From Tipula vernalis (taxonomy: Eukaryota; Arthropoda; Insecta; Diptera; Tipulidae), in contig OY282558.1 in the NCBI GenBank assembly GCA_958295665.1, forward strand, positions 67,816,789-67,880,788: 64,000 nt of DNA. Reading direction: 5' to 3'. The translations under genes and the position numbers were made by a program. A model generated the notes under the pieces. That model was given only the letters and a program-made list of their open reading frames with translations. It had not been told where the DNA came from and ran no database searches. Below are positions 1-10,534 of this stretch, piece after piece (the first letter of the stretch is position 1; each line of letters starts with the position of its first letter).

Positions 1-1
1 T

Positions 2-349
2 GTAGGGGATGTCATTCTGATAAAGGAAGAAACACGGCCTGCGCATTGGAAATTCGGGAAGAAAGGGTGGAGTACAGCAGGGGGAGAGGTGGATGAAGGG
101 GAAGGGAAGGAGGAAGGGAGGGAGGAAGGGAGGGAGCAAGGGAGTGAGGAAGGGAGGGAGGAAAGGGGAAAAGAAATGAGGAGAAAAGGCAGGGGAAGAA
201 AAAAAGCAGGGGATGAGAAAAGGCGGGGGAAGAGAAAAGGCGGCGGAAGAGAAAAGGCAGGGGAAGAGAAAAGGCAGGGGGAAGAGAAAAGGCAAGGGAG
301 GAGAAAGAATACTACCTTTGCATCGAATACTACCCTCAGTTTGTGGTAG
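2..349 (+). pseudogene. BEL/Pao-type Pol C-terminus remnant, cut by window edge
   Basis: Reading from base 2, the first codons give VGDVILIKEETRPAHWKFG. This resembles the small C-terminal domain (VGD-V-IK-E...W-LG) that follows the integrase in BEL/Pao Pol polyproteins. The frame stays open through a purine-rich stretch coding almost only Glu, Gly, Lys and Arg, and ends in NTTLSLW and a stop at 347-349. The ATG at 89 is internal to this frame and is probably not a real start. The similarity is short (about 19 residues) and the rest of the element lies outside the window, so the family call is tentative. The downstream purine run may be an expanded polypurine tract or an unrelated low-complexity expansion. 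Confidence 0.45.
97..310 (+). repeat. Purine-only (GGGA/GAAAAGGCAGGG) minisatellite
   Basis: About 210 bases are almost entirely A and G on the plus strand. The first half is built of GGGAGGAA-like units. The second half is built of a roughly 17-bp unit close to GAAGAGAAAAGGCAGGG, repeated with small changes. Mirror-symmetric purine tracts of this kind can form triplex or G-quadruplex DNA; that is inference. Confidence 0.8.
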
Positions 350-699
350 TACTTTAGTGGTTGAACATTCCATGATGTGGCATTTAGTATGTTGAACTTC
401 CACCAGGCTCAACTCTCACTAGCTGCATATGGCCTTGCCATATCGTGATAGAGTTTAGCGAATGGCTTATTTTCAGAAATTTTTTCTCGATCTGTAGTAA
501 ACACGCTACTGTCTCTTTCTGGATTCTCCAAATAAAGATGGTTTTGTGTTTTTCTTGCGAGATGCCATCATTTTCTATTAATAACGAGTGGTCCATCTAG
601 CGTTTGCAATTTAAACTACCGGTTTTATCGATTGTGGCAAGTGTCCACTGGCAACACTTACATCATTCGTGTTATGACAGAAAATTAGTTTAATGTTTG
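350..699. other. No gene seen
   Basis: Short open frames on both strands carry no motif I recognise. A minus-strand frame at 384-596 has no family signature and starts on a non-ATG codon. Confidence 0.5.
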
Positions 700-905
700 A
701 CATTAACGAAATGGGTTGCTTTACACTTGAACAAAATTGGGAAATGTGTATTGGAAACTTACTTTCAAAGTGGTGAGTTTTTTACCCAAACTGTAAGAAA
801 TTTTCGTGGAAAATTCAGTAGAAATGCAATGCTGCGATTTGACTCCATTGGACTTCTTTTTTTGGGGACCCGTTAAAAAAAAAAATTGTGGTCAGATGAA
901 GTGGA
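700..905 (+). pseudogene. Internally deleted IS630-Tc1-mariner transposase relic
   Basis: One frame gives YFQSGEFFTQTVRNFRGKF, resembling the N-terminal helix-turn-helix region of an insect IS630-Tc1-mariner group. About 30 bases later another frame gives CDLTPLDFFFWG-VK, the motif that holds the third catalytic acidic residue in the same group. The whole middle of the transposase, including the first two catalytic residues, is missing. This is a short, frameshifted, dead relic. A fuller member of what looks like the same group lies at 39325-40320. Confidence 0.55.
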
Positions 906-1494
906 TGTTTTACTAGATGCGTTGGCTTTGTTTTTGTTAAATTTAATTTTGTTTTTATACGATTTGACATTTAAACGTCATCTGGGTCACAAAACGGGAA
1001 ACACGTAACTTTCATCTGAAAGGTTCGTCAGTTCACAACTCGGTCGGTCATGTTTCGGTTCGACATGTAACCACAGAATACAACAAGAAGAGACATAACG
1101 CTGTTTTTGTATGGAAAAATTTGGACTCATTTTTTTCACCTTGATTTGCCGAAGGTAAGAGAAAGTTGGGTTATGTATTCTTTGGTTTACTGGTTTTGAT
1201 TTGAAATAATAAAAATTGAGAATCCTTAACAGTGTAGTTAGTGAAATTATTTGACAAGTTTTGTTTTGACAGTATAATTTGTATTAACTACTATAATATT
1301 CAAAAATAATTATACTTCAATGTCCGAAAAAGAAGGTAAGATGGAAAAAAAATTTGGTCCACGCAATGTCTATTCTGTCTAAGTGTGCGTAAGCAGCCAC
1401 TCCAACCTAACCTAACCTAATGTCTATTCTGGTTAAACTGTCTTCTGTGATGTAACTTCAATAATTGCTGCGCTGTACTGAACGCGTCCATTAG
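906..1494. other. No gene; contains a three-unit CCTAA motif
   Basis: AT-rich DNA without a supported coding region. Three tandem copies of CCTAA occur near 1405-1420; this is too short to call a telomeric array. Confidence 0.5.
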
Positions 1495-1598
1495 TGGCTT
1501 TCCAATCGACCACCGCAAGAACTTAATTTTTTGGCGTACACAAAACTCTAGTGACAGCGTAGAAAATTCAAATTAATTTTGAGGTTATGAAAAAATAC

Positions 1599-1899
1599 TT
1601 GCTGCGTTCCATTTAACGTGGCAAACTACACACAAGTACTTCTGACTGCTCGCAGCTACTCTTGCTAAATTTTATGAGTAGTTTGCTTTTTGAATTTATG
1701 GCGACTTCGTTACCAGAATATTTAGTAAAACTAATCGGAAAGAAATGGCTGATCAGTTTTCAAATTAATAATTAATTTTCCAACTTTCCATGTTGCACGT
1801 AAATATTTTTAAATTAAATTTTATTTTCGCAACTAATTTTCTGCGTTCCATTCACCATCTACTCCCAAGTACTTTGCCAGGTCAAATGGAACGCAGCAA
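1599..1899. mobile_element. Short inverted-repeat element (MITE-like), about 300 bp
   Basis: Terminal inverted repeats of about 31 bp begin TTGCTGCGTTCCATTT at 1599 and return in reverse complement ending at 1899, with about three mismatches. A second inward copy of CTGCGTTCCATT lies near 1844. There is no coding capacity. It is nested in the outer element at 1495-5431. Confidence 0.65.
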
Positions 1900-2514
1900 T
1901 TAGTACGAGCATTAATATTCGTACGAATAAAGACTTTCTGGAATGCGAGTGGAATGTATTTTTTCTTTTGCGAATTTCCTTGTAATGTCACATTACATAC
2001 GAATTTACGGATTTTATTTTATGTTTATATAGTTTTGAGGAAAATTTGATTAAATTTGATTTAAATTGTTATTTAATTTTAATTAGTAAATAAAACGTAT
2101 GTAAATAATTCTATTTTATGTCATAATTATCAAAAAAAAATTTACTCGCAATTCACTATTCGCGTTCGGTGTGAATAGACTCTAAGTGCGAAAAATATGC
2201 CTCGGCTAAATGTTCGATTGGAATTTGGAACAAACAAAAAATTATGTTATGACATGAGCAAAACATAACCTCTAAATTTTTGATTCACATAATACCAAAA
2301 AATAATGCGATTCTGGTTTAATTTTTTAGATGTATGGTAATAAAATATTAAAATAAATATTTAAAAAATAAATTTTACCTTTATTGTTGTAAATTATTAT
2401 CAAATATCACCTAGGTCCTAGCTCCTAGCGAAGAATGTTGACGTAACTGCTTGTAGTTGTAGCTGCTCATTAGTGATGTTCGAACTGAGTCGAACCGAAT
2501 ACTTTTAACCTGAT

Positions 2515-2585
2515 ACTCAAAAGGTTCGAAGTATCAATTGAGTACTTTTCAAAGTATCAGGTTAAAAGTATCAACTCATACATTC
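2515..2585. repeat. GTATCA-motif array, left end of the hAT element
   Basis: Several copies of AAGTATCA and its complement lie just inside the left end of the hAT-type element. The same motif fills the right end at 5228-5315. Repeated subterminal motifs are where hAT transposases bind in characterised elements; binding here is inference. Confidence 0.65.
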
Positions 2586-2811
2586 GACGCTCGAACAAAA
2601 TACAACCAAACAGTTGCTTTGGTATGGTTTACTTTCTCCAATGCCACTACATAAATAGCCGTGACATCAGTCTAAAAAGTCAAACCACTAATATAAAGAG
2701 GGGAATAAAGGTACTATTCCACTAGAAATATTCCTTAAATTTTACTGATAGTAAAAAAGAGAAAAAGAGAAAAAAGTCTGAAACTCTATGTAATAGACAA
2801 AGACAACGGTT

Positions 2812-3115
2812 TTTTTTATAGCAAAATTTTAAGGAGAAATATTGACAGCACACAAAAACATAACCAATAATTATTTTAAAAAAATTAATGTTACTATTAA
2901 TTCGGTTAGTTTTACATCCCAAAATTATCTAAAAATTAAATATTATTAATACCCACATCAGAATTATATTTTTTGGTACATTTTCTGTAAAAATTAAAAA
3001 AATCTCTAACAAAAAACCGTCATGTGTTTTTTTATTTTTACTTTTTTATAGCATATTTTTCAGGAGAAACTTTGACAGCAATTGCAACATAACCTAGAAA
3101 ATATCATAAATTTTT
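2812..3115. repeat. Diverged direct repeat pair inside the hAT element
   Basis: A block near 2812-2875 (TTTATAGCA...GGAGAAA-ATTGACAGCA...ACATAACC) recurs in diverged form near 3045-3095. In addition, TATTCCACTAGAAA near 2713 has a reverse-complement partner near 3500. No coding function is seen. Confidence 0.45.
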
Positions 3116-3520
3116 TCTTGTTATACAAGTCTCTTGTGGAATTTTTGCATTGTGAATTAAAAATTAAAGTGAAAATGATTGATAACATTAACCTACAAGT
3201 GTTGTTGGATCCAATGAACATTATCTTCATTCATATAACTCAAATGATAATGACACTTCGCTATAAAAATATATTTAACCATACAATTATTAGTGTGCGA
3301 GAAATATTTCTCATCATATACTAATTTTATGTATGTGTGTTAGTGAGACTCCTATAAAAAGTTCTCGATTTCATAATTTTTATAGGAGTCTACACTACTA
3401 CAGACACAAATATTTTTGTACTCAGAAGGTTTTTTGTTTCATTCCCCCATCTACCAAATATATATTTTTTCTTCCTTTAATTTTACTCACAGTACATTTT
3501 TTCTAGTGGAATACCGCCTT

Positions 3521-4022
3521 AAAGATTTTTATTTTCCTATGAAACGTAAACAAAATACTATGGGATTTTCAAACACATTTTTTTATATCGTCCCTATTTT
3601 CAATTTAAATAAATATTTTTATTTACAAATATAAATAATTTGATATCAAATATATTGAAATGTAAATTGTGAACAATTTTGATTGAAATTAAAAATCATT
3701 TATTAAGTAATTTTGCATTTTTATAAAAATATTTGTTTCGGCATGCTTCGTGTTCCTCTAATCTTAATAAATTTATTAAGATTAGAGGAACACGAAGCAT
3801 GCCGAAACAAATATTTTTATAAAAATGCAAAATTACTTAATAAATGATTATTAATTTCAATCAAAATTGTTCACAATTTACATTTCAATATATTTGATAT
3901 CAAATTATTTATATTTGTAAATAAAAATATTTATTTAAATTGAAAATAGAGACGATATAAAAAAATGTGTTTGAAAATCCCATAGTATTTTGTTTACGTT
4001 TCATAGGAAAATAAAAATCTTT
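3521..4022. repeat. Near-perfect 502-bp palindrome (251-bp arms)
   Basis: The arms are reverse complements of each other with about two mismatches over 251 bp. They meet without a spacer at 3771/3772 inside AATAAATTTATT. Examples of paired segments are GGCATGCTTCGTGTTCC on the left and its complement on the right. Transcription of either strand would give a very long hairpin RNA. The high arm identity means the duplication is recent or the arms are kept alike by gene conversion. It lies centrally in the non-autonomous hAT element. Confidence 0.9.
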
Positions 4023-4336
4023 ATCCCCTTAACACATACTACCACACATTTTTGTGTCATGGCTTTTTATGTAGTGGCGTTGCTTTCTCATATAATTTGT
4101 TATGCGAGAAAGAATGAATTGTATATCAACTTATGATATTTTGGGATGTTTTTTACTGAGAAATAGAGACAAATAGCTATGCATATATCAACATAATATG
4201 TATATCTAAATAAATGTATTCATCTCTCAATTTTAATATATACGTAAATGCATCTCATTCTCACAAATAATATTATCAATGCACCAAAACAGATCAAACA
4301 TATATGCATATGTTAACGTTTTCCTTTCACGTTTAA

Positions 4337-4449
4337 CTGATACTTGTACCGAATTGATACTTTTGATCGAATTGATACTGTGTACCGAATTGATACTTTT
4401 CATCGAATTGATACTTTGTACCGAATTGATACTTTGAATCAATTGATCC
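4337..4449 (-). repeat. Minisatellite of GAATTGATACTTT units
   Basis: About six units of roughly 17-24 bp close to ACCGAATTGATACTTTT. This is the reverse-complement orientation of the array at 4733-4906. Confidence 0.8.
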
Positions 4450-4732
4450 TTTTGCGCTACATTTGCGTGAAACTTTAGATAATTTTTACGATATATTTTT
4501 TTTATAAATTTAACAAAATCTTCTCGATTCCCATTTGTTTAAATTATTTATTGGACTTAAATATAATAAAGATTTATTTACTAAAATAAAATTTATCTGA
4601 AAAATATCCACCGATAAACATTTTAATTGAAAATTAATTTCATTAAATGATTTAAGCAAATAGGAATACAGAAGTTTGGTTAAATTTATAAAAAATTACA
4701 TCATAAAAATTATCTAAATGTATCAAGCAAAT

Positions 4733-4906
4733 AACTCAAAAGAATCAATTTATTCAAAAGTATCAATTCGATCCCAAGTATCAATTCGGTTCAAAGTATC
4801 AATTCGTTCAAAAGTATCAATTCGGTACAAGTATCAACTCGGTTCAAAGTATCAATTCGTTCAAAAGTATCAATTCGGTTGGAAGTATCAATTCAGAATT
4901 TGGTTA
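4733..4906 (+). repeat. Minisatellite of AAGTATCAATTCG units
   Basis: About nine copies of a unit near AAGTATCAATTCGGTTCA. They are oriented opposite to the array at 4337-4449, so the two arrays form a loose inverted pair about 280 bp apart. The open frame across it is a by-product of the repeat. Confidence 0.8.
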
Positions 4907-5227
4907 AAAGAGTAAAAGTAAAACCATATTCAAACGATTGTCCTCTTTTGGTGCATTGCTGATATTGTTTTGTGAGAATGAGAAGTATGTAGGGATATAA
5001 CAAACACGTTAAATTTTTATTATTTAAAAATGGTTTACATAATATTTTGTATTATTATGCAAACAAAATAATTATGATGATCTATCCATATTTATTCCTG
5101 CCCAATAATTAAATTATTAAGATTTTAAGAATAATTTATTATGTTATAATTTTGATTTAATTTGTCACATTAAACAAAATTAACATAATTTTACTCGAAA
5201 AAATTAGATTGAGCGAAAAAATCGAAA

Positions 5228-5315
5228 AATGTATCAGGTTCGAAAGTATCAGGTTAAAAGTATCAGGTTCTTGACTCAAAAGTATCAATTGATACTGATA
5301 CTTAAAAGTATCGAT
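5228..5315 (+). repeat. GTATCA-motif array, right end of the hAT element
   Basis: Copies of AAGTATCAGGTT and AAGTATCAATTGATAC lie immediately inside the right end of the hAT-type element, mirroring 2515-2585. Confidence 0.65.
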
Positions 5316-5488
5316 TAAACCCATCACTACTGCTCATGAGAAAATAGGTAGAGCAGTTGCTAGTAGATGATTTAGCGAAGACATACACCATAAGTGTTTA
5401 TAACTACTTGCGGTGGTCGATTGGAAAACCATTATTGAAACAACTTTGTAGTATACACCGTAGTGACATCTTTTGAACATTAGCAAAC

Positions 5489-5596
5489 ATGCCGTTTCAA
5501 ATTCAAGCAACCAAGGTTGTTAATTCTATTGTAAGTAAGCAAACTCAAATTTTCAACTTTTTGTATAATTTTTCTCTTTTATAGAAAATTTTTTAA
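5489..5596 (+). CDS. Candidate tiny two-exon ORF, unidentified
   Basis: An ATG at 5489 opens a 14-codon exon (MPFQIQATKVVNSI) that ends exactly at a strong donor, GTAAGT, at 5531. Fifty bases on, a pyrimidine-rich run ends in TTTTATAG at 5584, giving a 54-bp intron of typical fly size. The joined frame then stops after three more codons. This could be the first exon of a longer gene whose other exons I cannot place, a remnant of a host gene truncated by the adjacent transposon stack, or chance. I recognise no family. It is convergent with the HEATR3 gene that ends at 5679. Confidence 0.25.
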
Positions 5597-5678
5597 CACA
5601 ATATAAATCTGCATACAAAAATACCCATATGCATAGTAAACATAAAAAAAAAACATTTAAATAAATCGTACCTATAGC

Positions 5679-7726
5679 CTATTGCTGTGGTTTGTAAGAC
5701 TTTAGTTGCCCATCGATGTATTTCGAAAACCTGCCCAAATTCACTTTAACCGTTTGTATGGCTTGATATCGTTCCGCCAGTTCACGCTTCTCCTGTCGCG
5801 ATTTAGTTTTTAAGCTTCTCTCGAATTCTTTTGCCTTTTTCGCCAAATTAACTTCGTACGAAATTTGCAACCAATCCTTATCACTAAACATATCCATGAG
5901 CGCATCTAAACCTTCAGACATAGACCATGCATCTATTTCCTTGGTTGAGCACACTTCTAGGACAAAAAGTATAATAATTTTGACCAAATGCTCTGGCAAA
6001 ACACATCCCAGTATTCCAAGCATTCGTAGCCAATTGGCCCTGATTTCGGATTCGGTACACGACTTTACACCATTCAGCATTAGTTCCAAATCTTCGCATG
6101 TCATCTTAATAAACAATTGTGGACTTGTCTTCAGATGTTCCAATGCTGATCTCATAAGTGTTGTGATTGCTTCTAATATTTCGGTATCTTGTGGCCCCTG
6201 GAACGCTTGTTGTCCCAATTCCAGCCAAACTGCATATAAAGCATCGGGTCCACCCAAATCCTCGGTGGTAAATGAATTGCATAAATTTTGAAGGCACAGC
6301 ACTGAAGAGATTCGCATCCGGCGTAATTTCTTCAAGACAATAGGCCGTGTTTCGTGAAGAATATCGGTTACATTGTCGGGAATGGGATGAGCACGTTCCC
6401 ACAACTTTTCTATTAGTCCTAAAGCTTTGACCGCCTCCTGAATTTCAACCGGAATTTTATCGGTATTGTCTAAATTTGTCGTACTCGAATAATTCGATAC
6501 ATCGTAATCGTTCACACTTTCGGCATCGGACATTTCCTCTACATCGTCTCCATTAACTGTATCGTCATCATTAAAAGAACATAAATTTGTAAGGGTTTCG
6601 GCCCCAATTCTTTGCGCTTCCAGAAGGTATTCAACATTTATCACCTGTAGATCTATATCCGATGGCATATCAGCTTTACGTCGACGTTTTACCGCTTGCT
6701 CCTCTGTCTCTTCTTCCATTTCGATCACATGATCATCGGTCACCTCAATTTCATATCCCTCTTGATCCACCCCATCTATTGGAAGCGTACTTGATAATTT
6801 TCCCAAAACAATACGATGATTCAAATTTAGAGTTTTGGACACAGACTGAAGTATTTGATTTAGGAAAGTGGCCGATAGGGCGGGAACATTTGTAACTATT
6901 CCAGCGGCCAATGTGCGTAAAAATGTGTTTGCAAATTTATTGGTTGGATCATTGTCTAGATTGAGAAGTAGTACAAATTCGTTGCCATAGTTGGTTAATA
7001 TTTTCCATGAAATGGGGTTATCCTCTGTCACGACGAGAAGACATTGAGCCACCGCTATTGCTGTAATTATAAAGTTTATGTTAAGCGTGTAAAAACTGTA
7101 CGGTTAATGGGGGGTAACTTACCAATTTCGCTTCCGTACACCGTGTAATTTAGGTACCTAATGAAGCTTTCTAGTAGCAATGATTGATTCAAAAATCCTA
7201 AAGCTACCGATGTGCTTTCACATAAATTCCATACAATATTTATGGCTTGTAGGAATACATCGGACTTTTGATCCAACTGTAAATTCATAGTTTTATCGAA
7301 TATAGGCACCCAATCCTTATCAGCCGCATACTCTTGCAGCAGCGACAAAAGTGGCGTCAGCACATCTTGTTCGACTAAAATTTCACAAATTTCTGTACCA
7401 TTCACAGACAAATTGCGTAGTGCCCCAGCAGTGGCATGCCGCAAATTAGCATTCCGATCCACCAAAAAAGGCGATGCTATACGCACAATATCACTTTTAA
7501 TAATCAACCCGATATTTATGTTATTTTGACAAAGTGTCGATAGTGTTTGTAGACCACATAACTTTTCTTCAATGTTTGCCGATTCCAATTGATCAATTAT
7601 ATTATGGATGGGACCACCAGCATCGTTACCCTCCGTGATAAGTGTTGCAGCCAATTCATCACCGTTTGGTACACCAAGTGGATTTTGTACTTTAGCGCGA
7701 ATTTTTTGTTTACGTGTTTTACCCAT
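5679..7726 (-). CDS. HEATR3: HEATR3/Syo1-family HEAT-repeat protein (two exons)
   Basis: Exon 1 is 7726-7123 and exon 2 is 7060-5679. They are separated by a 62-bp intron (7122-7061) with donor GTAAGT and acceptor TACAG. The joined product is about 661 residues, close to the roughly 680 of human HEATR3. The N-terminus MGKTRKQKIRAKVQNP is a basic tail like that of the family. It is followed by armadillo/HEAT helices (NLRHATAGALRNLSVNG). The splice joins a segment reading AIAVAQCLLVVTEDNP, which matches a conserved family stretch. Near residues 320-400 is an acidic low-complexity segment (FNDDDTVNGDDVEE), and the C-terminus is helical. Yeast Syo1 carries ribosomal proteins uL18 and uL5 into the nucleus for 5S RNP assembly, and human HEATR3 is needed for uL18 import; the same role here is inferred. 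The ATG at 7726 is the first in frame with the basic tail. Confidence 0.9.
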
Positions 7727-8859
7727 TCCGATACTTCGATGATAGTAACATTAACAATTTGATTAATAATTTATTAAATTTTATATTTTGTTTCGACACC
7801 ACGTTTTCTGCCTCGCTTATTTTTTTTTATTACGATACGACGACGAGCTGTCAAAAATATGTTGACATTTTCGCTGAGTAGCGGAATATAACTTTTTTTT
7901 GTAATTGGTTGCGTTCAGAGTAGTGTATATTGGTTAGTTGGGTTTTGGGTAATATGCGCTGAATATAAGTTTGAAAATCATAAGTAGACTCAACCAAAAA
8001 TTAAAACAACAGTAAATCAACCGCCAAAACAAAATGGCAGAATTTATTTCAATAAAAATGTTTACAGACACTTACTTGCTGTTTTCACAGCAATAAGCCG
8101 GTCACCGGTCGTACAGCTGACCGGCAGAACAAATGATCGGTTTTCAATGAAATTCAGTTAAATCATCATTCAATTTATTGTTTTGTACCCGTAAAATCGA
8201 AATTTTTTGAAGTAACCAAATAAAAATTTCGTTAGTACTAGGATTTATTACCAGAGACGGTTGGTATATGGATACAATGCATGAATTGTAAGCGTAAAGA
8301 AATTCAGTTCAACAAAGCGCGAAGCAAAAATATGTTTGTTTAATTTCATTTACAACATCTTGAGAAAGCTGAATAAATTCTAAATTGGCTAAATATTTTG
8401 AAGATCCATGATCAATTGATTAAAAAGCAATATTGTGCCAGGGTCCATAACACGTTACTGTTACCTATCTGTTTATGTTCATAATATTTAAACATAACCT
8501 GCACAAAACCAAGAACACTGTAAGATTCTAATAAAACCCAACATAAAGCAGCTATACTGAATCCCAGTAAATTATCAAGTAATTTCGAACAATTCTTAAT
8601 AATATCAAAAATCCCCTCGAATCTGCAAACTTACATATTACATACTTACAACTTACATACCATGCAACCCAATTCACCCGTTCAAATTCACAACTCGGAT
8701 GGCCTCAAATATTCGCAAAAATATGTCACCTTTGTAAATCAATACCCTTCAAACTTAACTTTAAATAATTCGATGCTAAGCAGATCATTAATTATGTTAC
8801 AAGAAACAACTTGCATCATCATCACTTGCAAATTTCGAGGAATACCGGAAATATAAATA
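7727..8859. other. HEATR3 upstream flank, no gene
   Basis: The flank presumably contains the HEATR3 promoter and 5' UTR; no TATA box or other diagnostic core element is evident. A small imperfect palindrome lies near 8098-8123 (CCGGTCA...TGACCGG). A plus-strand open frame at 8662-8856 has no recognisable features and is probably chance. Confidence 0.5.
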
Positions 8860-9250
8860 ACTACGAAAAATTCGAATAATGTGAGAATTCTAGAAAATAA
8901 TCGATAATCACAAAACAAATTTGTAAATAACCGCAAAACTCGAATGAGCTTAGGATCCTGGGATAATCTTAAGAAATCGAACAATCTGAAACATATTATG
9001 CAGACATCGCGCGAATAATATCAAAAATATTGAATAATGTCGATATTTTCCAATAACTTCGGTGCGCAGCTATTTCGCGCTATTTAAATCAGAGAATCTG
9101 GAATTCTCGATAGTTCAAAGAATCTCGAGAAAAATGAAAAGAGTCGAAAAATGTATCAAATCCTTAATACCTGTTACATAAAACTCAGTGAAAGAAACTC
9201 GATTAGACTCGAATAATCTCGAAAAGCTCGATAAATAGTCTCGGAAAAAT
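8860..9250 (-). repeat. Degenerate TTCGAGATTA satellite, reverse orientation
   Basis: Many copies of TCGAATAATCTCG/TCGAAAA-type words occur at irregular spacing. They are the reverse complement of the arrays at 45880-46600 and 58200-60290 and match the orientation of 62220-62520. Confidence 0.6.
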
Positions 9251-9479
9251 AACTGCTCGCTAACAAATACGCAGTAGCGAAATCTACTGTAAAAGACTAA
9301 TGCGTGAAATTTAACGAAACCGGCTTTTTGCCTAAAACGGTAAAAGTCTAAGAGGGATGATGTGATGCTGGTAGGAGAGGTTAAAAAAAACTGCAACAAA
9401 ATCAGCTAGAGAACTAAAGCTGCCATACTACTTGAATCGTTCAACTCGAACTATAAAAAGAGAGCTAAAAGTAGATTGA

Positions 9480-9960
9480 TTAAATGCCATCAAAGTTGGA
9501 AGCCTTTTATTAGCAAAATTAACGGCTGAGTTTTGTAGCTAAGCACCTGGCGAAAGATAAAGAACATTGGTATTCAATTTTATATTCTGATGAGTCGAAA
9601 TTTGAACTGTTTGGATCAAAGCGGCGTAAAAGAGTTTGGCATGGTCAGGTTGAGACGGTGAAACAAGCTGATGGTAGCATGGTTGATGGGATAGCACACT
9701 ATGAAAGTTGCATGGACATTTAAAAAAAAAAAACCTAAAATTAAACTGCTTGAGCAGTCCCACAAAGCCCAGATCTCAACCTATTGAGAATTTGTGTTCG
9801 ATCAACGATAATAATATTCCTACCGCGAAAAGGACAAAACAAAAGGGAATTTTTCAACATGATTAAGGAGACATGGAACAATATTGTGATAGAAGTCACA
9901 GCGAAGTTAAACGCTAAAGGGGTACCGACAAAATATTAAAACTTAAATCCTTTGAAATCA
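9480..9960 (+). pseudogene. Tc1-like transposase relic
   Basis: One frame reads SILYSDESKFELFGSKRRK-VW, the segment around the first catalytic Asp of Tc1 transposases. About 120 bases on, a shifted frame reads RSQPIENL, resembling the SPDLNPIENLW block that carries the third catalytic residue. The second catalytic motif and much of the middle are missing, with stops and frameshifts between. No inverted repeats were resolved. Confidence 0.7.
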
Positions 9961-10184
9961 GAAAATAAAGAACAATTTAAAATTATCTTGAGATCATATC
10001 ATTGCTAAAATTCGATTTCTGAACAATTTTACAAACGGCGTATAGGTCAAGAGCTATTGGTAAGTAATCGATTTCCGAACAAGTTTGGTAACTTCACAGC
10101 CCTGTGAAAAATAAAATGAAAAGAATTCGAACGTATCCGTGTTAATGTTTCCTTTTTACGTTCTTTTAAGTAAGTTTCTCAAAA

Positions 10185-10415
10185 TTCACCGTTTGTAAAA
10201 GAAACTCGTGTGTTGGCTACACCTCAATTTTTTACTTTCTTTTACGTTAGTAACTTTTAATTTTGGAATCCCTTGAGTCCAAAAAAAATTGTGTTTCGAA
10301 GTGGTTTCTGTCGGTCTATCTTGCCTTTTTATCTGTCATAGATGGTTTAACCTTTAACTAATCGAACTGAAACTTCATATTTAAGCTTTTTTGGCGGCTT
10401 CCCCAAGCTTCTCAA
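10185..10415 (-). repeat. Interspersed repeat, related to 62.6-64.0 kb
   Basis: Read on the minus strand, this contains GAAGTTTCAGTTCGATTAG, GGTTAAACCATCT, a GACAGA/GACCGACAG stretch and GGACTCAAGGGATTCC. The same blocks appear in the same order in the tandem repeat at the right edge of the window. It also holds the AACACACGAGTTTCTTTTAC block of that repeat, placed as in a unit-to-unit junction. Confidence 0.75.
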
Positions 10416-10534
10416 ATTTCTATGTTTATAAAGGAAAGTTGGGTTTATTTGTTTTTTTTACCTCTGGCCGGTCGGACCAGTTTAGAAAGTTGGCAAACCT
10501 AACGTCAACTCCTTTTTATGGAATAGGGTCGAAA

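Larger units (their letters stand above)
2471..5329. mobile_element. Non-autonomous hAT-superfamily element, 2.86 kb, with 8-bp target duplication
   Basis: The element starts TAGTGATG (2471) and ends CATCACTA (5329). It is flanked on both sides by the same 8 bases, CTGCTCAT (2463-2470 and 5330-5337). Short terminal repeats plus an 8-bp target duplication are the hallmark of the hAT superfamily. There is no transposase or other long reading frame. The interior has GTATCA-rich arrays toward both ends in opposing orientations, and a central palindrome with 251-bp arms (3521-4022). The size is unusually large for a non-autonomous hAT derivative. Mobilisation would need a transposase supplied elsewhere. 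Confidence 0.8.
1495..5431. mobile_element. Outer inverted-repeat element hosting nested insertions
   Basis: The left end (1495-1519) reads TGGCTTTCCAATCGACCACC then GCAAG. The right end (5407-5431) is its reverse complement with one mismatch. Between them are a short inverted-repeat element (1599-1899) and a complete hAT-type insertion (2471-5329). Removing both leaves under 1 kb of its own sequence, with no transposase, so it was a small non-autonomous DNA element. No convincing target duplication is seen; the immediate flanks are TTAG on the left and TTAT on the right. The superfamily is unassigned. Confidence 0.6.

Noticed and set aside
1405..1420. (CCTAA)3, the arthropod telomere motif
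   Set aside because: Only three units, isolated in unique sequence; far too short for a telomeric or interstitial array.
5914..6402. Open frames antisense or shifted within HEATR3
   Set aside because: They lie inside the confirmed HEATR3 exon and show no motif; shadows.
8662..8856. 64-residue plus-strand ORF
   Set aside because: No motif, no splice context and low complexity; probably chance.
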